Position numbers and translations under genes: made by a program | Part shown: piece after piece, positions 18,004 through 25,680 of the stretch | Position numbering within the stretch: the first letter of the stretch is position 1 | Layout: each line of letters starts with the position of its first letter | Assembly: GCF_000019785.1 (NCBI RefSeq) | Contig: NC_010524.1 | Location: 3,708,001 to 3,772,000 of the forward strand | Length of the DNA stretch: 64,000 nt | Source of the DNA: Leptothrix cholodnii SP-6 | Lineage (GTDB): Bacteria > Pseudomonadota > Gammaproteobacteria > Burkholderiales > Burkholderiaceae_C | Reading direction: 5' to 3' | Notes under the pieces: model-generated | Seen by the model: only the letters and a program-made list of their open reading frames with translations | What the model was told of the DNA's origin: nothing | Database searches by the model: none

Positions 18004-18885
18004 ATGTTGAACTACCGCCATCTCCATTACTTCTGGGTCGTCACCAAGGAGGGCGGCTTTGCCCGCGCCGCCGAGCGGCTGGACATGGCCATACAGACGA
18101 TCAGCGCGCAGGTGCGCGAGCTGGAGAAGTCGCTGGGCCATCAATTGCTAAAGCCCTCGGGGCGTGGCGTGGCCCTTACCGAGGCGGGCCAGGCGGCTTT
18201 CGCGCGTGCCGAGGAGATCTTCCAGCTGGGCCAGTGCATCGCCGACGAGGTGCGCGAGGCGGCAAGCGGCAAGGTGGCGAGGCTGGCGGTCGGGCTGTCG
18301 GACGGCATTTCCAAGCTCGCCGCCCATGCGCTGCTGGAGCCGGTGCTGGCCACCGACAACCTGCGGCTGGTCTGCCACGAGGGAGAGTTCGAGCAGCTGC
18401 TGGCCGAACTGGCACTGCACCACCTCGACCTGGTGCTGGCCGGACAGGCCGCACCGCGCAATCCGAACCTGCGCCTCGTGAGCGAACGGCTCGTCGAATC
18501 ACCCGTGGAGTGGTACGGCCCGGCCAGGCTGGTCGGCACGACCGAGCGCGACCGTTTTCCGCAGTCGCTGAATGACCTGCCGGTGCTGCTGCCCACAGGG
18601 CACTCGGCCCTGCGCTCGACACTGGACCACTGGTTCGACACGCAGGGCCTGCGGCCGCGCATCGTCGGCGAGTTCGAGGACAGCGCGCTGCTGGCGGTGT
18701 TTGCTGCGCGCGGGCTGGGCGTGTTCCCGATCAGCAGCCTGGGTGCGAGTGACGTGGGCTTGATGCAGGGCCTGCACCTGCTCGGGCGCTGCGACGACGT
18801 GAAGGAGGAAATCCACGCCATCCGCTCGCGCCGCGGGCAGCATCACCCATTGGTGCTGCAGGTGATCGCCGCGGCGCGCGCCTGA
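18004..18885 (+). CDS. nhaR: NhaR-type LysR-family regulator
   Basis: A 293-residue LysR protein whose N-terminus MLNYRHLHYFWVVTKEGGFARAAERLDMAIQTISAQVRELEKSLGHQLL is characteristic of NhaR, the sodium-responsive activator of the NhaA antiporter in enterics. The effector domain follows from about residue 90 (ARLAVGLSDGISKLAAHALLEP) and includes FAARGLGVFPISSL. GGAGG lies 5 bp before the ATG. It is divergent from terC across 210 bp, and no nhaA is in the window, so terC is a likely target. It may respond to sodium, alkalinity or osmotic stress. Confidence 0.82.
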   Translation: MLNYRHLHYFWVVTKEGGFARAAERLDMAIQTISAQVRELEKSLGHQLLKPSGRGVALTEAGQAAFARAEEIFQLGQCIADEVREAASGKVARLAVGLSDGISKLAAHALLEPVLATDNLRLVCHEGEFEQLLAELALHHLDLVLAGQAAPRNPNLRLVSERLVESPVEWYGPARLVGTTERDRFPQSLNDLPVLLPTGHSALRSTLDHWFDTQGLRPRIVGEFEDSALLAVFAARGLGVFPISSLGASDVGLMQGLHLLGRCDDVKEEIHAIRSRRGQHHPLVLQVIAAARA

Positions 18886-18895
18886 GCGCTGCCGT

Positions 18896-19330
18896 TCAGG
18901 CGGACGGAGGGTCGGCCGCGACGAGGCTGCCAGCCTGGGCCTCGTCACCGATGCCCCAATAGCGGCGAGCAGCCGCCAAGACCAGGGCTTCCCCGTCGGC
19001 AAGATGCCGGTCGGCGCGTGCGGCAGCGATTGCGAGCCGCAGCACCTTGCGTTGAAGCGCTGGGTCGTCCACCTCGGCCATCAGCGACGCCAACGTGCCG
19101 TCATCCACGCAGGCCATCATCGATCCGCCGGCATAGGCATCGAGCAGGAGGTCCTCGCACAGGGACTGGACGATGCGCGGCATGCCGTCGGACGCCAGGC
19201 CCAGCTCACGCGGCCCGTCTAGCTGGTTCCATGCATCGAACTCCGAACGGCAGACATAGCCGTCGGCAATGACGACGAGTGCCACGATGCGTGCGGCGGC
19301 TTCGGAGCTGTTGCGGGGGTAGGAGCGCAT
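18896..19330 (-). CDS. TerB-like stress protein
   Basis: A 144-residue, mostly helical acidic protein resembling the TerB/DjlA N-terminal fold. Seen: EAAARIVALVVIADGYVCRSEFDAW near the N-terminus and LRLAIAAARADRHLADGEALVLAAARRYWGI near the C-terminus, both with the acidic residue pattern of TerB domains. No J domain or membrane segment is present. It converges with nhaR (11 bp) and shares a neighbourhood with terC, which supports a tellurite/metal-stress theme. Function is inferred from family resemblance only. Confidence 0.65.
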   Translation of the reverse strand: MRSYPRNSSEAAARIVALVVIADGYVCRSEFDAWNQLDGPRELGLASDGMPRIVQSLCEDLLLDAYAGGSMMACVDDGTLASLMAEVDDPALQRKVLRLAIAAARADRHLADGEALVLAAARRYWGIGDEAQAGSLVAADPPSA

Positions 19331-19650
19331 GGCAGTGTCCTTCCTTTCGTGAGTGGAGAAGTGTGAACACGTCCGAATGTGGGCTCCAACAAGGTTCCGA
19401 AAAAGCAGAACTTACATGACTTTCATTTCGTAATAACCGAATCTGTGGCGCACAAAATGGCAGGCCTGCTCAGATGGTTTGGCCCGTGTTGCGAAAGTGT
19501 CGCGGCCACAGGTACACACCGCGGAGCCTGCGGTGGAAGCCTTGTCTCACGTTCAGGTTTGTTCGATGTTGGCGTTCACTAAATACTGCTTTCACAGAAT
19601 CGCCTGGCGCTTCAAATTTCCGCTGTCTCCCCAACCGATCGAGATCCGTG
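19331..19650. other. Gene-free stretch between TerB-like and HPF-like genes
   Basis: A 320-bp interval of visibly lower GC content than the surroundings. It should hold the promoters of both divergent genes. A small hairpin (CACCGC at 19517, GCGGTG at 19530) lies mid-way. I see no convincing gene, tRNA or known regulatory motif. Confidence 0.5.
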
Positions 19651-19992
19651 ATGCAAGTGCTCTTCAAGTCCCGCCATCCGCAAGCCACCGAACTGCGCGA
19701 TCTGACGGAGCGCCGTGTGCGCTTCGTGTTGCGACGCCTGAGCTGGCTGGTGCCACGCGCCGAGGTGCAGATGTCGGACGTGAACGGTCCGCGCGGCGGC
19801 ATCGACAAACGCTGCCAGGTGGAACTGCGCACCGATGGCGTCGGGTCGATGGTGGTCGCCTGCGTGGCGAACGACTGGCGCACGGCGCTGGACAACGCGC
19901 TGGCACGCGCCGCTCGATTCCTCATGCGCGTGTGGCGACGCGGGAGCGACACCCGCCGCATGCGCCAACGCTTCGTCAGTCACGAACGCTGA
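19651..19992 (+). CDS. HPF/RaiA-family ribosome-associated protein
   Basis: A 113-residue protein resembling the S30EA/HPF family that binds ribosomes in stress or stationary phase. Seen: MQVLFKSRHPQATELRDLTERRVRFVLRRLSWLVPRAEVQMSDVNGPRGGIDKRCQVELRT and ALDNALARAARFLMRVWRR, following the beta-alpha-beta-beta-beta-alpha pattern. The SDVNGPRGG-DKRC stretch is typical of short proteobacterial members. The start at 19651 is chosen because the family fold begins immediately. The long 320-bp leader upstream leaves room for stress control. It may inhibit translation or protect idle ribosomes. Confidence 0.75.
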   Translation: MQVLFKSRHPQATELRDLTERRVRFVLRRLSWLVPRAEVQMSDVNGPRGGIDKRCQVELRTDGVGSMVVACVANDWRTALDNALARAARFLMRVWRRGSDTRRMRQRFVSHER

Positions 19993-20060
19993 GCGGCGTC
20001 GACGACATGCAAGTCATCTCGACGAACTGCTTGCACGAATCCGTGCCTTGCAGGCCGAGT

Positions 20061-21341
20061 TCAAGCGCTCCAACTCAACCACCCCCACACCAGCCCCAAC
20101 GTCCCGAGCGTGACCGGAATCCCCGTGACCGCATGCTGCCTCCAGTCAATCTCGATCCCACTCTTGCGCGCCAGATCCACCACGATCAGGTTCGCGATCG
20201 AGCCCACCAGCAGCAGGTTGCCGGCGAAGGTGCTGACCAGCGCCAGCGTCACGCCGGCCGCCTCGCCCTTCAGGTGCGGCAGCATCAGCATCACCGCCGG
20301 CACGTTGGAGACCACATTCGACAGCGCCACGCCCACCACCAGCAGCGGGCCGGGGTCGGCCAGGTGCACGCCGTGGCCGGCCAGCCAGGCGACGGCCTGC
20401 GAGGCCAGGCCGGTGCGCTCGAACGCATGGTTGACGACGAACAGGCCGATGAACAGCAGCAGCAGTTGCCAGTCGACAAAACCCATCACGTGCGATGAAT
20501 GCAGCCGCCGGCTCAGCAGCAGCACGGCCGCGCCGACCAGCGCCGCCACGTCGCGCGGCCAGTCGGTGAACAAAAAAATCAGCATCAGCGCGCCGGCCAC
20601 CAGCAGGCCCTTGGCGGTCTGGAAGGGGTCGAGCGGGGCGGCGTCGTCGGGGTCGAGTTCGGTCGGCCGCAGCGCCTCGGGCGCCTGCACGTGCGACGCG
20701 CCCGGCCCGTAGGCCAGCCACAGCCACAGCAGCGCCAGGCTCAGCGCCACCGGCGGCAAGGCCTGGCGCACGTAGCCGCCGAAGGGCAGCTGCATGACCG
20801 AGCCGATCAGCATGTTCTGCGGGTTGCCGATCAGCGTGGCGGCCGAGCCGATGTTGGCCGCGCAGGCCAGGCCGATCAGGAACGGCACCGGATCGAGCCG
20901 GCGCTGCAGGCACAGCTGCGCCACCACCGGCGTCATCGCCAGGCAGACGATGTCGTTGGAGAACACCGCCGACATCGCGCCGGCCACCGCGATCAGCGCC
21001 GCCAGCAGGCCGCGGCGCGACAACGGCATGGCGCCCACCCGGCGCGTCACCGCGGTGTAGAAGCCGCCCAGGCGCATCTGCGCCGACACCACCATGAAGG
21101 CGAACAGCAGCACGATGGTCGGCAGGTCGACCGCGCGGGCGGCGTCCTCGACCGGCTGGCCGGTGATGGCGATCACGGCGATGGCACCGAGCAGCGCCAC
21201 GCCCGAGCGGTCGAGTTTCAGGCGCGGCAGGCCGCCGAGGAACATGCCGAGGTAGACCACGGCGAACACGGCCACGATGCCCAGGTCGAGGGCGTCATGG
21301 CCGAGCAGGTTGACGGTCGGCAGGTCGGGCAGCAGGTTCAT
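20061..21341 (-). CDS. SLC13 / ArsB-like anion permease
   Basis: A 426-residue membrane protein with about eleven hydrophobic segments, of the ion-transporter superfamily that includes SLC13 and ArsB. Seen: FLIGLACAANIGSAATLIGNPQNMLIG with the S/N-rich hairpin motif, MSAVFSNDIVCLAMTPV, and the second-repeat motif SNVVSNVPAVMLML with FAGNLLLVGSIANLIV. This two-repeat arrangement is typical of sodium/carboxylate or anion permeases. The substrate is not identifiable. The chosen start, MNLLPDLP, gives a cytoplasmic N-terminus followed by the first membrane segment; the frame extends upstream without family resemblance. The 229-bp stretch upstream contains the ALDH-derived repeat. Confidence 0.85.
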   Translation of the reverse strand: MNLLPDLPTVNLLGHDALDLGIVAVFAVVYLGMFLGGLPRLKLDRSGVALLGAIAVIAITGQPVEDAARAVDLPTIVLLFAFMVVSAQMRLGGFYTAVTRRVGAMPLSRRGLLAALIAVAGAMSAVFSNDIVCLAMTPVVAQLCLQRRLDPVPFLIGLACAANIGSAATLIGNPQNMLIGSVMQLPFGGYVRQALPPVALSLALLWLWLAYGPGASHVQAPEALRPTELDPDDAAPLDPFQTAKGLLVAGALMLIFLFTDWPRDVAALVGAAVLLLSRRLHSSHVMGFVDWQLLLLFIGLFVVNHAFERTGLASQAVAWLAGHGVHLADPGPLLVVGVALSNVVSNVPAVMLMLPHLKGEAAGVTLALVSTFAGNLLLVGSIANLIVVDLARKSGIEIDWRQHAVTGIPVTLGTLGLVWGWLSWSA

Positions 21342-21410
21342 GGTCGGGGCGGCAGCGGCGCCGGTGGTATCGGTGATATCGGACGGGCGAGAGTGTGCCG
21401 CCGAACCGAG

Positions 21411-21449
21411 CCGCCCTCGCGGCCGATGCCCGAGGCCTTGGCGCAGCCG
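21411..21449 (-). pseudogene. 39-bp fragment identical to part of the dmpC 3' end
   Basis: Bases 21411-21444 are identical over 34 bp to 22416-22449 inside dmpC, and 38 of 39 bases match if extended to 21449/22454. On the minus strand it encodes AKASGIGREGG, the C-terminal ALDH motif of DmpC. Homology stops abruptly on both sides. The copy lies upstream of the permease and in direct orientation relative to dmpC, flanking the HepT/MntA module. It is a relic of a duplication, recombination or gene-end integration event, or of a second ALDH gene. Confidence 0.7.
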
Positions 21450-21570
21450 TGAGCAGCCCGACGATGGATCTGAACGGCTGGCGGGCAATGAGGGTTCTGC
21501 GGAGGAACGACCTGATAAATTGGTGCCTCCCCAGGCTCCATCGGTCGTTGGCCACGACCACCCGCCCACC

Positions 21571-21984
21571 ATGTCCGACATCGCCTTCGATTTGCGATCC
21601 CTCGTGGAGGTCATCGAACGGCTGGACGAGGGACTGATCCGCTACCGCAAGGACATCAGCGACACGCAGATCCGCGACGGTCTGATCCAGCGTTTCGAGT
21701 TCACCTACGAGTTGAGCCACAAGATGCTCAAGCGCTACCTGGAGATGGCCTCGGCCAGCGCGGCGCAGTTCGACGGCATGCCCTTCTCCGACCTGATCCG
21801 CACGGGCAACGAGCAGGCACTGCTGCTCAGCGACTGGCCGCGCTGGCGGCTGTTTCGCGAGATGCGGGGCAAGACCAGCCACACCTATGACGAAGCCGTG
21901 GCACGGGTCGTGGTGGCCGAGATTCCTGCGTTCCTGGAAGAAGCGCGCCACCTGTGCACGCAACTGCAGGCGAGGGTGGCGTGA
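21571..21984 (+). CDS. HEPN-domain protein, HepT-like toxin of a HepT/MntA pair
   Basis: A 137-residue helical HEPN protein of the nucleotidyltransferase-substrate-binding (HI0074) group. The RX4HXY catalytic motif of HepT ribonucleases is present as RGKTSHTY (R99, H104, Y106), along with FEFTYELSHKMLKRYLE (about 42-58). In the known HepT/MntA (type VII) systems this protein is an RNase toxin that the partner inactivates by AMPylating the tyrosine of this motif. Its stop overlaps the GTG start of the partner by 4 bp. Other HEPN pairs act differently, so the exact biochemistry is an inference. Confidence 0.88.
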   Translation: MSDIAFDLRSLVEVIERLDEGLIRYRKDISDTQIRDGLIQRFEFTYELSHKMLKRYLEMASASAAQFDGMPFSDLIRTGNEQALLLSDWPRWRLFREMRGKTSHTYDEAVARVVVAEIPAFLEEARHLCTQLQARVA

Positions 21985-22319
21985 GCCGGTCTTCCGAGCC
22001 GGTGAGCGCGGTGCCGGACGTGGACATCCAGCCCGCGCAATGGGCCATCGTGCGGGCGATCCTGCAGCAGCAGGTGCCGGGCCGGGAGGTCTGGGCCTTC
22101 GGTTCGCGCGCCCGCCGCAGTGCCAAGCCCTATTCAGACCTCGATCTGGCGGTACTGGGCGATGCGCCCCTGAGCCTCGATGAGCAGGCCGCGCTGTCCG
22201 AGGCGTTTGCCGAATCCGACCTGCCGTGGAAGGTGGATGTCGTGGACTGGGCCACGACCAGCGAAGGCTTCCGGCGGATCATCGAGCGGGATCGGGTGGT
22301 GCTGCAGGCGCATGTGTAA
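21981..22319 (+). CDS. Minimal nucleotidyltransferase, MntA-like antitoxin
   Basis: A 112-residue minimal nucleotidyltransferase. The signature GSX10DXD is exact: GSRARRSAKPYSDLDL (G41, S42, D53, D55). The GTG start at 21981 overlaps the HEPN gene's TGA in a GTGA junction, implying translational coupling; an ATG 9 codons earlier would overlap more. In MntA proteins this domain transfers AMP to the HepT tyrosine and neutralises it. The third active-site acid is probably in WKVDVVDWA. A hairpin follows its stop directly. Confidence 0.88.
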   Translation: MSRSSEPVSAVPDVDIQPAQWAIVRAILQQQVPGREVWAFGSRARRSAKPYSDLDLAVLGDAPLSLDEQAALSEAFAESDLPWKVDVVDWATTSEGFRRIIERDRVVLQAHV

Positions 22320-22336
22320 GGGGGCCGAAGCCCCCT
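22319..22336 (-). terminator. Bidirectional hairpin between mntA-like gene and dmpC
   Basis: Stem of AGGGGGC and GCCCCCT with a CGAA loop on the plus strand (TTCG tetraloop on the minus strand). It starts at the last base of the MntA-like stop codon and lies 25 bp past the dmpC stop. The T-run is weak on both strands. It probably ends the upper dmp operon. Confidence 0.6.
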
Positions 22337-22360
22337 GGTACTGGCCGTGCGGGATCCCGC

Positions 22361-23815
22361 TCACAGCTTGATCATCACGTTCCTCAGCTCCGTGTAGAAC
22401 TCCAGCGAATGCACCCCGCCCTCGCGGCCGATGCCCGAGGCCTTGGCGCCGCCGAACGCCGTCCGCAAATCGCGCAGGAACCAGCTGTTGATCCAGCACA
22501 GCCCCACTTCGATCGCGCTGGCCATGCGGTGCGCGGTGCCGAGGTTCTGCGTCCACACCGTGGTGGCCAGGCCGTAGTCGGTGGCGTTGGCCAGCGCAAT
22601 GGCTTCGTCCTCGGTGTCGAAGGGCGCGATGTGGCAGCAGGGTCCGAAGATCTCCTCGCGGATCACGCTGGCGCTCTCGGGCAGGCCGGTCCAGATCGTC
22701 GGCTGCACCCAATGGCCTTCGGCCAATGCGCCGGGCATCTGCGGCGCGCCGCCACCGGTCACGATCGTCGCGCCTTCGGCCTTGGCTTTGGCGTAATAGC
22801 CGAGCACCTTCTGCTTGTGTTCGGCCGAGATCAGCGGACCCAGGCCGACGCCGGGCTGCTCGGACGGGCCGATCTGGAGCGCCTCGGCCTTGTCCTTCAA
22901 TGCGGCCACGAAGCGGTCGAAGATCGGCCGCTGCACGTAGACACGCTCGGTGCCGAGACACACCTGGCCGCAGTTCTCGAACGCGCTGCGCGTGATGCCG
23001 GCCACCGCCTTGTCGAAGTCGGCGTCCGCGAACACGATGCCGGCGTTCTTGCCGCCCAGCTCGAACGACACCGGCCGCACGCCTTTGGCCGCGGCCGCCA
23101 TGATGGCCTCGCCGGTGCGCGTCTCGCCGGTGAAGGTGATGGCGTTGACGCCCGGATGCTTCGTCAGGAACTCGCCGGCCGAACCGGGGCCGAAGCCGTG
23201 CACCACGTTGTAGACGCCGTCGGGCACGCCGACCGCCTTCATCACCTCGCCCAGCAGCGTGGCGGTGGCGGGTGTTTCTTCGCTCGGCTTGACGATCACG
23301 GTGTTGCCGCAGGCCAGCGCCGGGCCGACCTTCCAGGTCATCAGCAACAGCGGCAGGTTCCACGGGCAGACCACCGCGACCACGCCCACCGGCGTGCGCA
23401 GGCCGTAGCTGACGGCGGTGCCACCGTCGGGGGTGGTCATCTCGAAGCTCTCGGTCGGCACGTTCTTGACGATGTCGGCGAAGACCTTGAAGTTGGCCGC
23501 GCCGCGCGGGATGTCGATGTGCGAGGCCAGGCTCAGCGGCTTGCCGGTGTCGGCGATCTCGGCGGCCAGGAAGTCGTCGAAGCGGCGGTTGATCTCGTCG
23601 GCCACCGCGTGCAGCAGCTCGACCCGCTTGACCACGCTCATGCGGCCCCACGGGCCCTTCAGCGCGGCGCGCGCCGCCGCCACCGCCGCGTCGACCTCGC
23701 GCTGACCGGCCTCGTGCACGAGGCCCAGCACGCGGTTGTCGACCGGCGCGCGGTTCTCGAAGGTCTTGCCGGTGGCGACGAATTCGCCGTTGATGAAGTT
23801 GAGGAACTGCTGCAC
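22361..23815 (-). CDS. dmpC: 2-hydroxymuconic semialdehyde dehydrogenase
   Basis: A 484-residue aldehyde dehydrogenase that oxidises 2-hydroxymuconic semialdehyde to 2-hydroxymuconate with NAD. Seen: FINGEFVATGKTFENRAPVDNR at the N-terminus, CPWNLPLLLMTWKVGPALACGN, the general base in SFELGGKNAG, the nucleophile in ENCGQVCLGTERV, and GGAKASGIGREGGVHSLEFYTE near the C-terminus. No ATG gives family length; a GTG at 23815 gives VQQFLNFINGEF and 484 residues, close to the 486 of the Pseudomonas enzyme, and another GTG lies at 23827. It is the last gene of the upper operon. A 34-bp segment of its 3' end is repeated at 21411. Confidence 0.93.
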   Translation of the reverse strand: MQQFLNFINGEFVATGKTFENRAPVDNRVLGLVHEAGQREVDAAVAAARAALKGPWGRMSVVKRVELLHAVADEINRRFDDFLAAEIADTGKPLSLASHIDIPRGAANFKVFADIVKNVPTESFEMTTPDGGTAVSYGLRTPVGVVAVVCPWNLPLLLMTWKVGPALACGNTVIVKPSEETPATATLLGEVMKAVGVPDGVYNVVHGFGPGSAGEFLTKHPGVNAITFTGETRTGEAIMAAAAKGVRPVSFELGGKNAGIVFADADFDKAVAGITRSAFENCGQVCLGTERVYVQRPIFDRFVAALKDKAEALQIGPSEQPGVGLGPLISAEHKQKVLGYYAKAKAEGATIVTGGGAPQMPGALAEGHWVQPTIWTGLPESASVIREEIFGPCCHIAPFDTEDEAIALANATDYGLATTVWTQNLGTAHRMASAIEVGLCWINSWFLRDLRTAFGGAKASGIGREGGVHSLEFYTELRNVMIKL

Positions 23816-23861
23816 GGTGGGGTCCACGGAGTGATTGAAATAGGCTGACGGCACGCGGCCG

Positions 23862-24317
23862 TCAGGATGTAAGGCCGATCGCCCGCAGGCCCGCGAGAGC
23901 ACAGGCTTCGTCCTGCTCGGCCGAGGCGCCCGAGACGCCGATGCCGCCGATCAGCGCGCTGCCATCGGGGCCTTTGAGATGGATCGGCAAACCCCCGCCG
24001 ATCACGACCAGGCGCGGGCGCTGCGACAGGCCGATGCGCAGCAGCTCGTCGCTGCCGAACACCGCCGGCCACTGCGCCGTCGGGAAGCCGAAACTCGCCG
24101 CGGTGTAGGCCTTGTCGATCGCGATCTCGACCGAATGCAGAAAGGCACCCGGCATGCGCAGGAAGGCGGCCAGCGTGCCGCCACCGTCGACCACCGCGGC
24201 GTTGATGCGCACGCCCAGCGTGCCGGCGTGCGCCACCGCGGCGGCCACCGCCTGCGCGGCTGCCTCGGCGCTGATCACATGTTGCGGCACGCTGCTGCGC
24301 TCGAGGCGATCGCTCAT
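23862..24317 (-). CDS. GlcG/HbpS-family heme-binding-like protein
   Basis: A 151-residue protein of the GlcG/HbpS (DUF336) family, with ISAEAAAQAVAAAVAHAGTLGVRINAAVVDGGGTLAAFLRM and the later GGGLPIHLKGPDGSALIGGIGVSGASAEQDEACALAG. Family members bind heme or cofactors, or act as accessory proteins in catabolic operons. Its place between dmpB and dmpC suggests an accessory role in meta-cleavage, such as iron handling for the extradiol dioxygenase, but this is not shown. GGAG lies 9 bp before its ATG. Spacing is 19 bp after dmpB and about 46 bp before the probable dmpC start. Confidence 0.8.
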   Translation of the reverse strand: MSDRLERSSVPQHVISAEAAAQAVAAAVAHAGTLGVRINAAVVDGGGTLAAFLRMPGAFLHSVEIAIDKAYTAASFGFPTAQWPAVFGSDELLRIGLSQRPRLVVIGGGLPIHLKGPDGSALIGGIGVSGASAEQDEACALAGLRAIGLTS

Positions 24318-24336
24318 GGCTTGCGGCTCCGTGTGC

Positions 24337-25281
24337 TCAGGTGTAGACCTCGGTGAACGAGGCCACCAGTTCACCCGTGTGATAGAAGATCCCGCTGCCG
24401 AGCTGGTCTTCGGTCCAGGTCGTCACCGGCCGGTCGCGCTGCGCCAGGTAGCCCAGGCCGGCGAAGGTTTCGTTGCGGTTGCCGCTCGGGTCGAAAAAGT
24501 AGATCGTCTCGCCGCGCGTGATGCCGTGGCGGGTGGGCGCCACGTCGATCTTGGTCTTGTTCTTGGCCATCACGTCGGCGGCCTTCAGCACGTCGTGCCA
24601 CGAGTCGAGGAAATAGGCGATGTGGTGCAGCCCGCTCTTCGGGCCGCCGACAAAGGCGATGTCGTGCGGCGTGGTGGTGCGGCTCAGCCAGGTGGCCGCC
24701 TGCATGTCGCCGTTCGGGCCGACCAGCACCTGCTCGGTCAGGAAGAAGTCGAGCGCCTCGGTCATGAAGCGGGTGTTGTCGGCCACGGTGTTGATGCCCT
24801 CGGGCGGGTTCATCTCGCACATCAGCAACAGGTGGTCGAGCCAGTGCGCGCCGGCGCCCTTCAGGCCATCGGGCCAGGGGTCGGGGTTGGTGGTGCCGAC
24901 CTCGGTGCCCACGTATTCCTTCATCGCATACAGCCGCATCTCGTGGCCGCTGGGCAGATTGAACTGCAGCATGCGGCCGGTCGACGGCAGCGTGCCTTCG
25001 GGCAGCAGCGTGGTCTTGACGCCCCAGGCCTCGACCTTGGTTTTCAGCTCGTCGAGATCGGCATCCTTCTCGACCTTGTAGGCGACGTGATTGAGCCCCG
25101 CCTGGTCCGACGGGGTCAGGATCAGCGAGTACTTGTCCCACTCGTCCCAGCACTTGAGATAGACGTTGCCGGCCTTGTCGACCATCGTCGTCTTCAGGCC
25201 CAGCACGTTTTCGTAATGTTTCACGGCAGCCGCCATGTCCATCACCCGCAGGCTCGCATGGCCAATACGCATTACACCCAT
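24337..25281 (-). CDS. dmpB: Catechol 2,3-dioxygenase
   Basis: A 314-residue two-domain extradiol dioxygenase that opens the catechol ring between C2 and C3 to give yellow 2-hydroxymuconic semialdehyde. It resembles DmpB/XylE, with [16 protein letters not shown] at the N-terminus. Candidate iron ligands are H150 ([10 protein letters not shown]), H219/H220 (GLHHIAYFL) and E271 (PSGNRNETF), in the usual His-His-Glu arrangement. The start at 25281 shares its A with the stop of dmpQ in a TGATG junction, so translation is coupled; GGAG precedes it by 7 bp. It ends 20 bp before the GlcG-like gene. Confidence 0.95.
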   Translation of the reverse strand: MGVMRIGHASLRVMDMAAAVKHYENVLGLKTTMVDKAGNVYLKCWDEWDKYSLILTPSDQAGLNHVAYKVEKDADLDELKTKVEAWGVKTTLLPEGTLPSTGRMLQFNLPSGHEMRLYAMKEYVGTEVGTTNPDPWPDGLKGAGAHWLDHLLLMCEMNPPEGINTVADNTRFMTEALDFFLTEQVLVGPNGDMQAATWLSRTTTPHDIAFVGGPKSGLHHIAYFLDSWHDVLKAADVMAKNKTKIDVAPTRHGITRGETIYFFDPSGNRNETFAGLGYLAQRDRPVTTWTEDQLGSGIFYHTGELVASFTEVYT

Positions 25282-25673
25282 CACATGTCTCCTTGTTGCT
25301 GCGTCATCTGCAGCGTTGCTCTGTGGTCCGCCGCTGGGGCGGGCCGTTTGGAAAAAGGTTTCTCGAGCTTGCCGATCACCTCCAGCCGCACCGCGGTGGC
25401 GGGGGCCACGCGGCAGGCCAGCGTGATGCCGCAGCCCTCTTCTTCGGCACTCACATGGGCCCGGCTGACCGGCCCGAGCACGGTCACGCTGCCCTCGACG
25501 ATGCGCACCTTGCACACCCCGCAGCCGCCGTTCACGCAACCCGCAGGGATGCCCTTGCGGCCGAGTTTGAGCATGCCCTTGAGCAGGCTCTCGTTGGTGG
25601 CGCAGGGGTAGCTCTCGCCGGTCTGCGCCACGCAGACATTCACCTTGGGTCGGCTGTCGAATGAGAACGCCAT
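25281..25673 (-). CDS. dmpQ: 2Fe-2S ferredoxin reactivating catechol 2,3-dioxygenase
   Basis: A 130-residue plant-type ferredoxin with the cluster ligands C46, C51 and C54 ([10 protein letters not shown]) and C87 (LACRV). In XylT/DmpQ systems it re-reduces oxidised iron in the dioxygenase, protecting it from inactivation by substituted catechols. The C-terminal extension beyond ~105 residues is Pro/Ala/Gln-rich. The start at 25673 is chosen because the family fold begins there and an upstream start would overlap dmpP. The gene sits 7 bp after dmpP, and its stop overlaps the dmpB start by one base. Confidence 0.92.
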   Translation of the reverse strand: MAFSFDSRPKVNVCVAQTGESYPCATNESLLKGMLKLGRKGIPAGCVNGGCGVCKVRIVEGSVTVLGPVSRAHVSAEEEGCGITLACRVAPATAVRLEVIGKLEKPFSKRPAPAADHRATLQMTQQQGDM

Positions 25674-25680
25674 GACTGCT

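Noticed and set aside
22226..23848. 540-codon open frame on the plus strand across dmpC
   Set aside because: Shadow of dmpC with Arg/His/Ala-rich translation and no recognisable domain.
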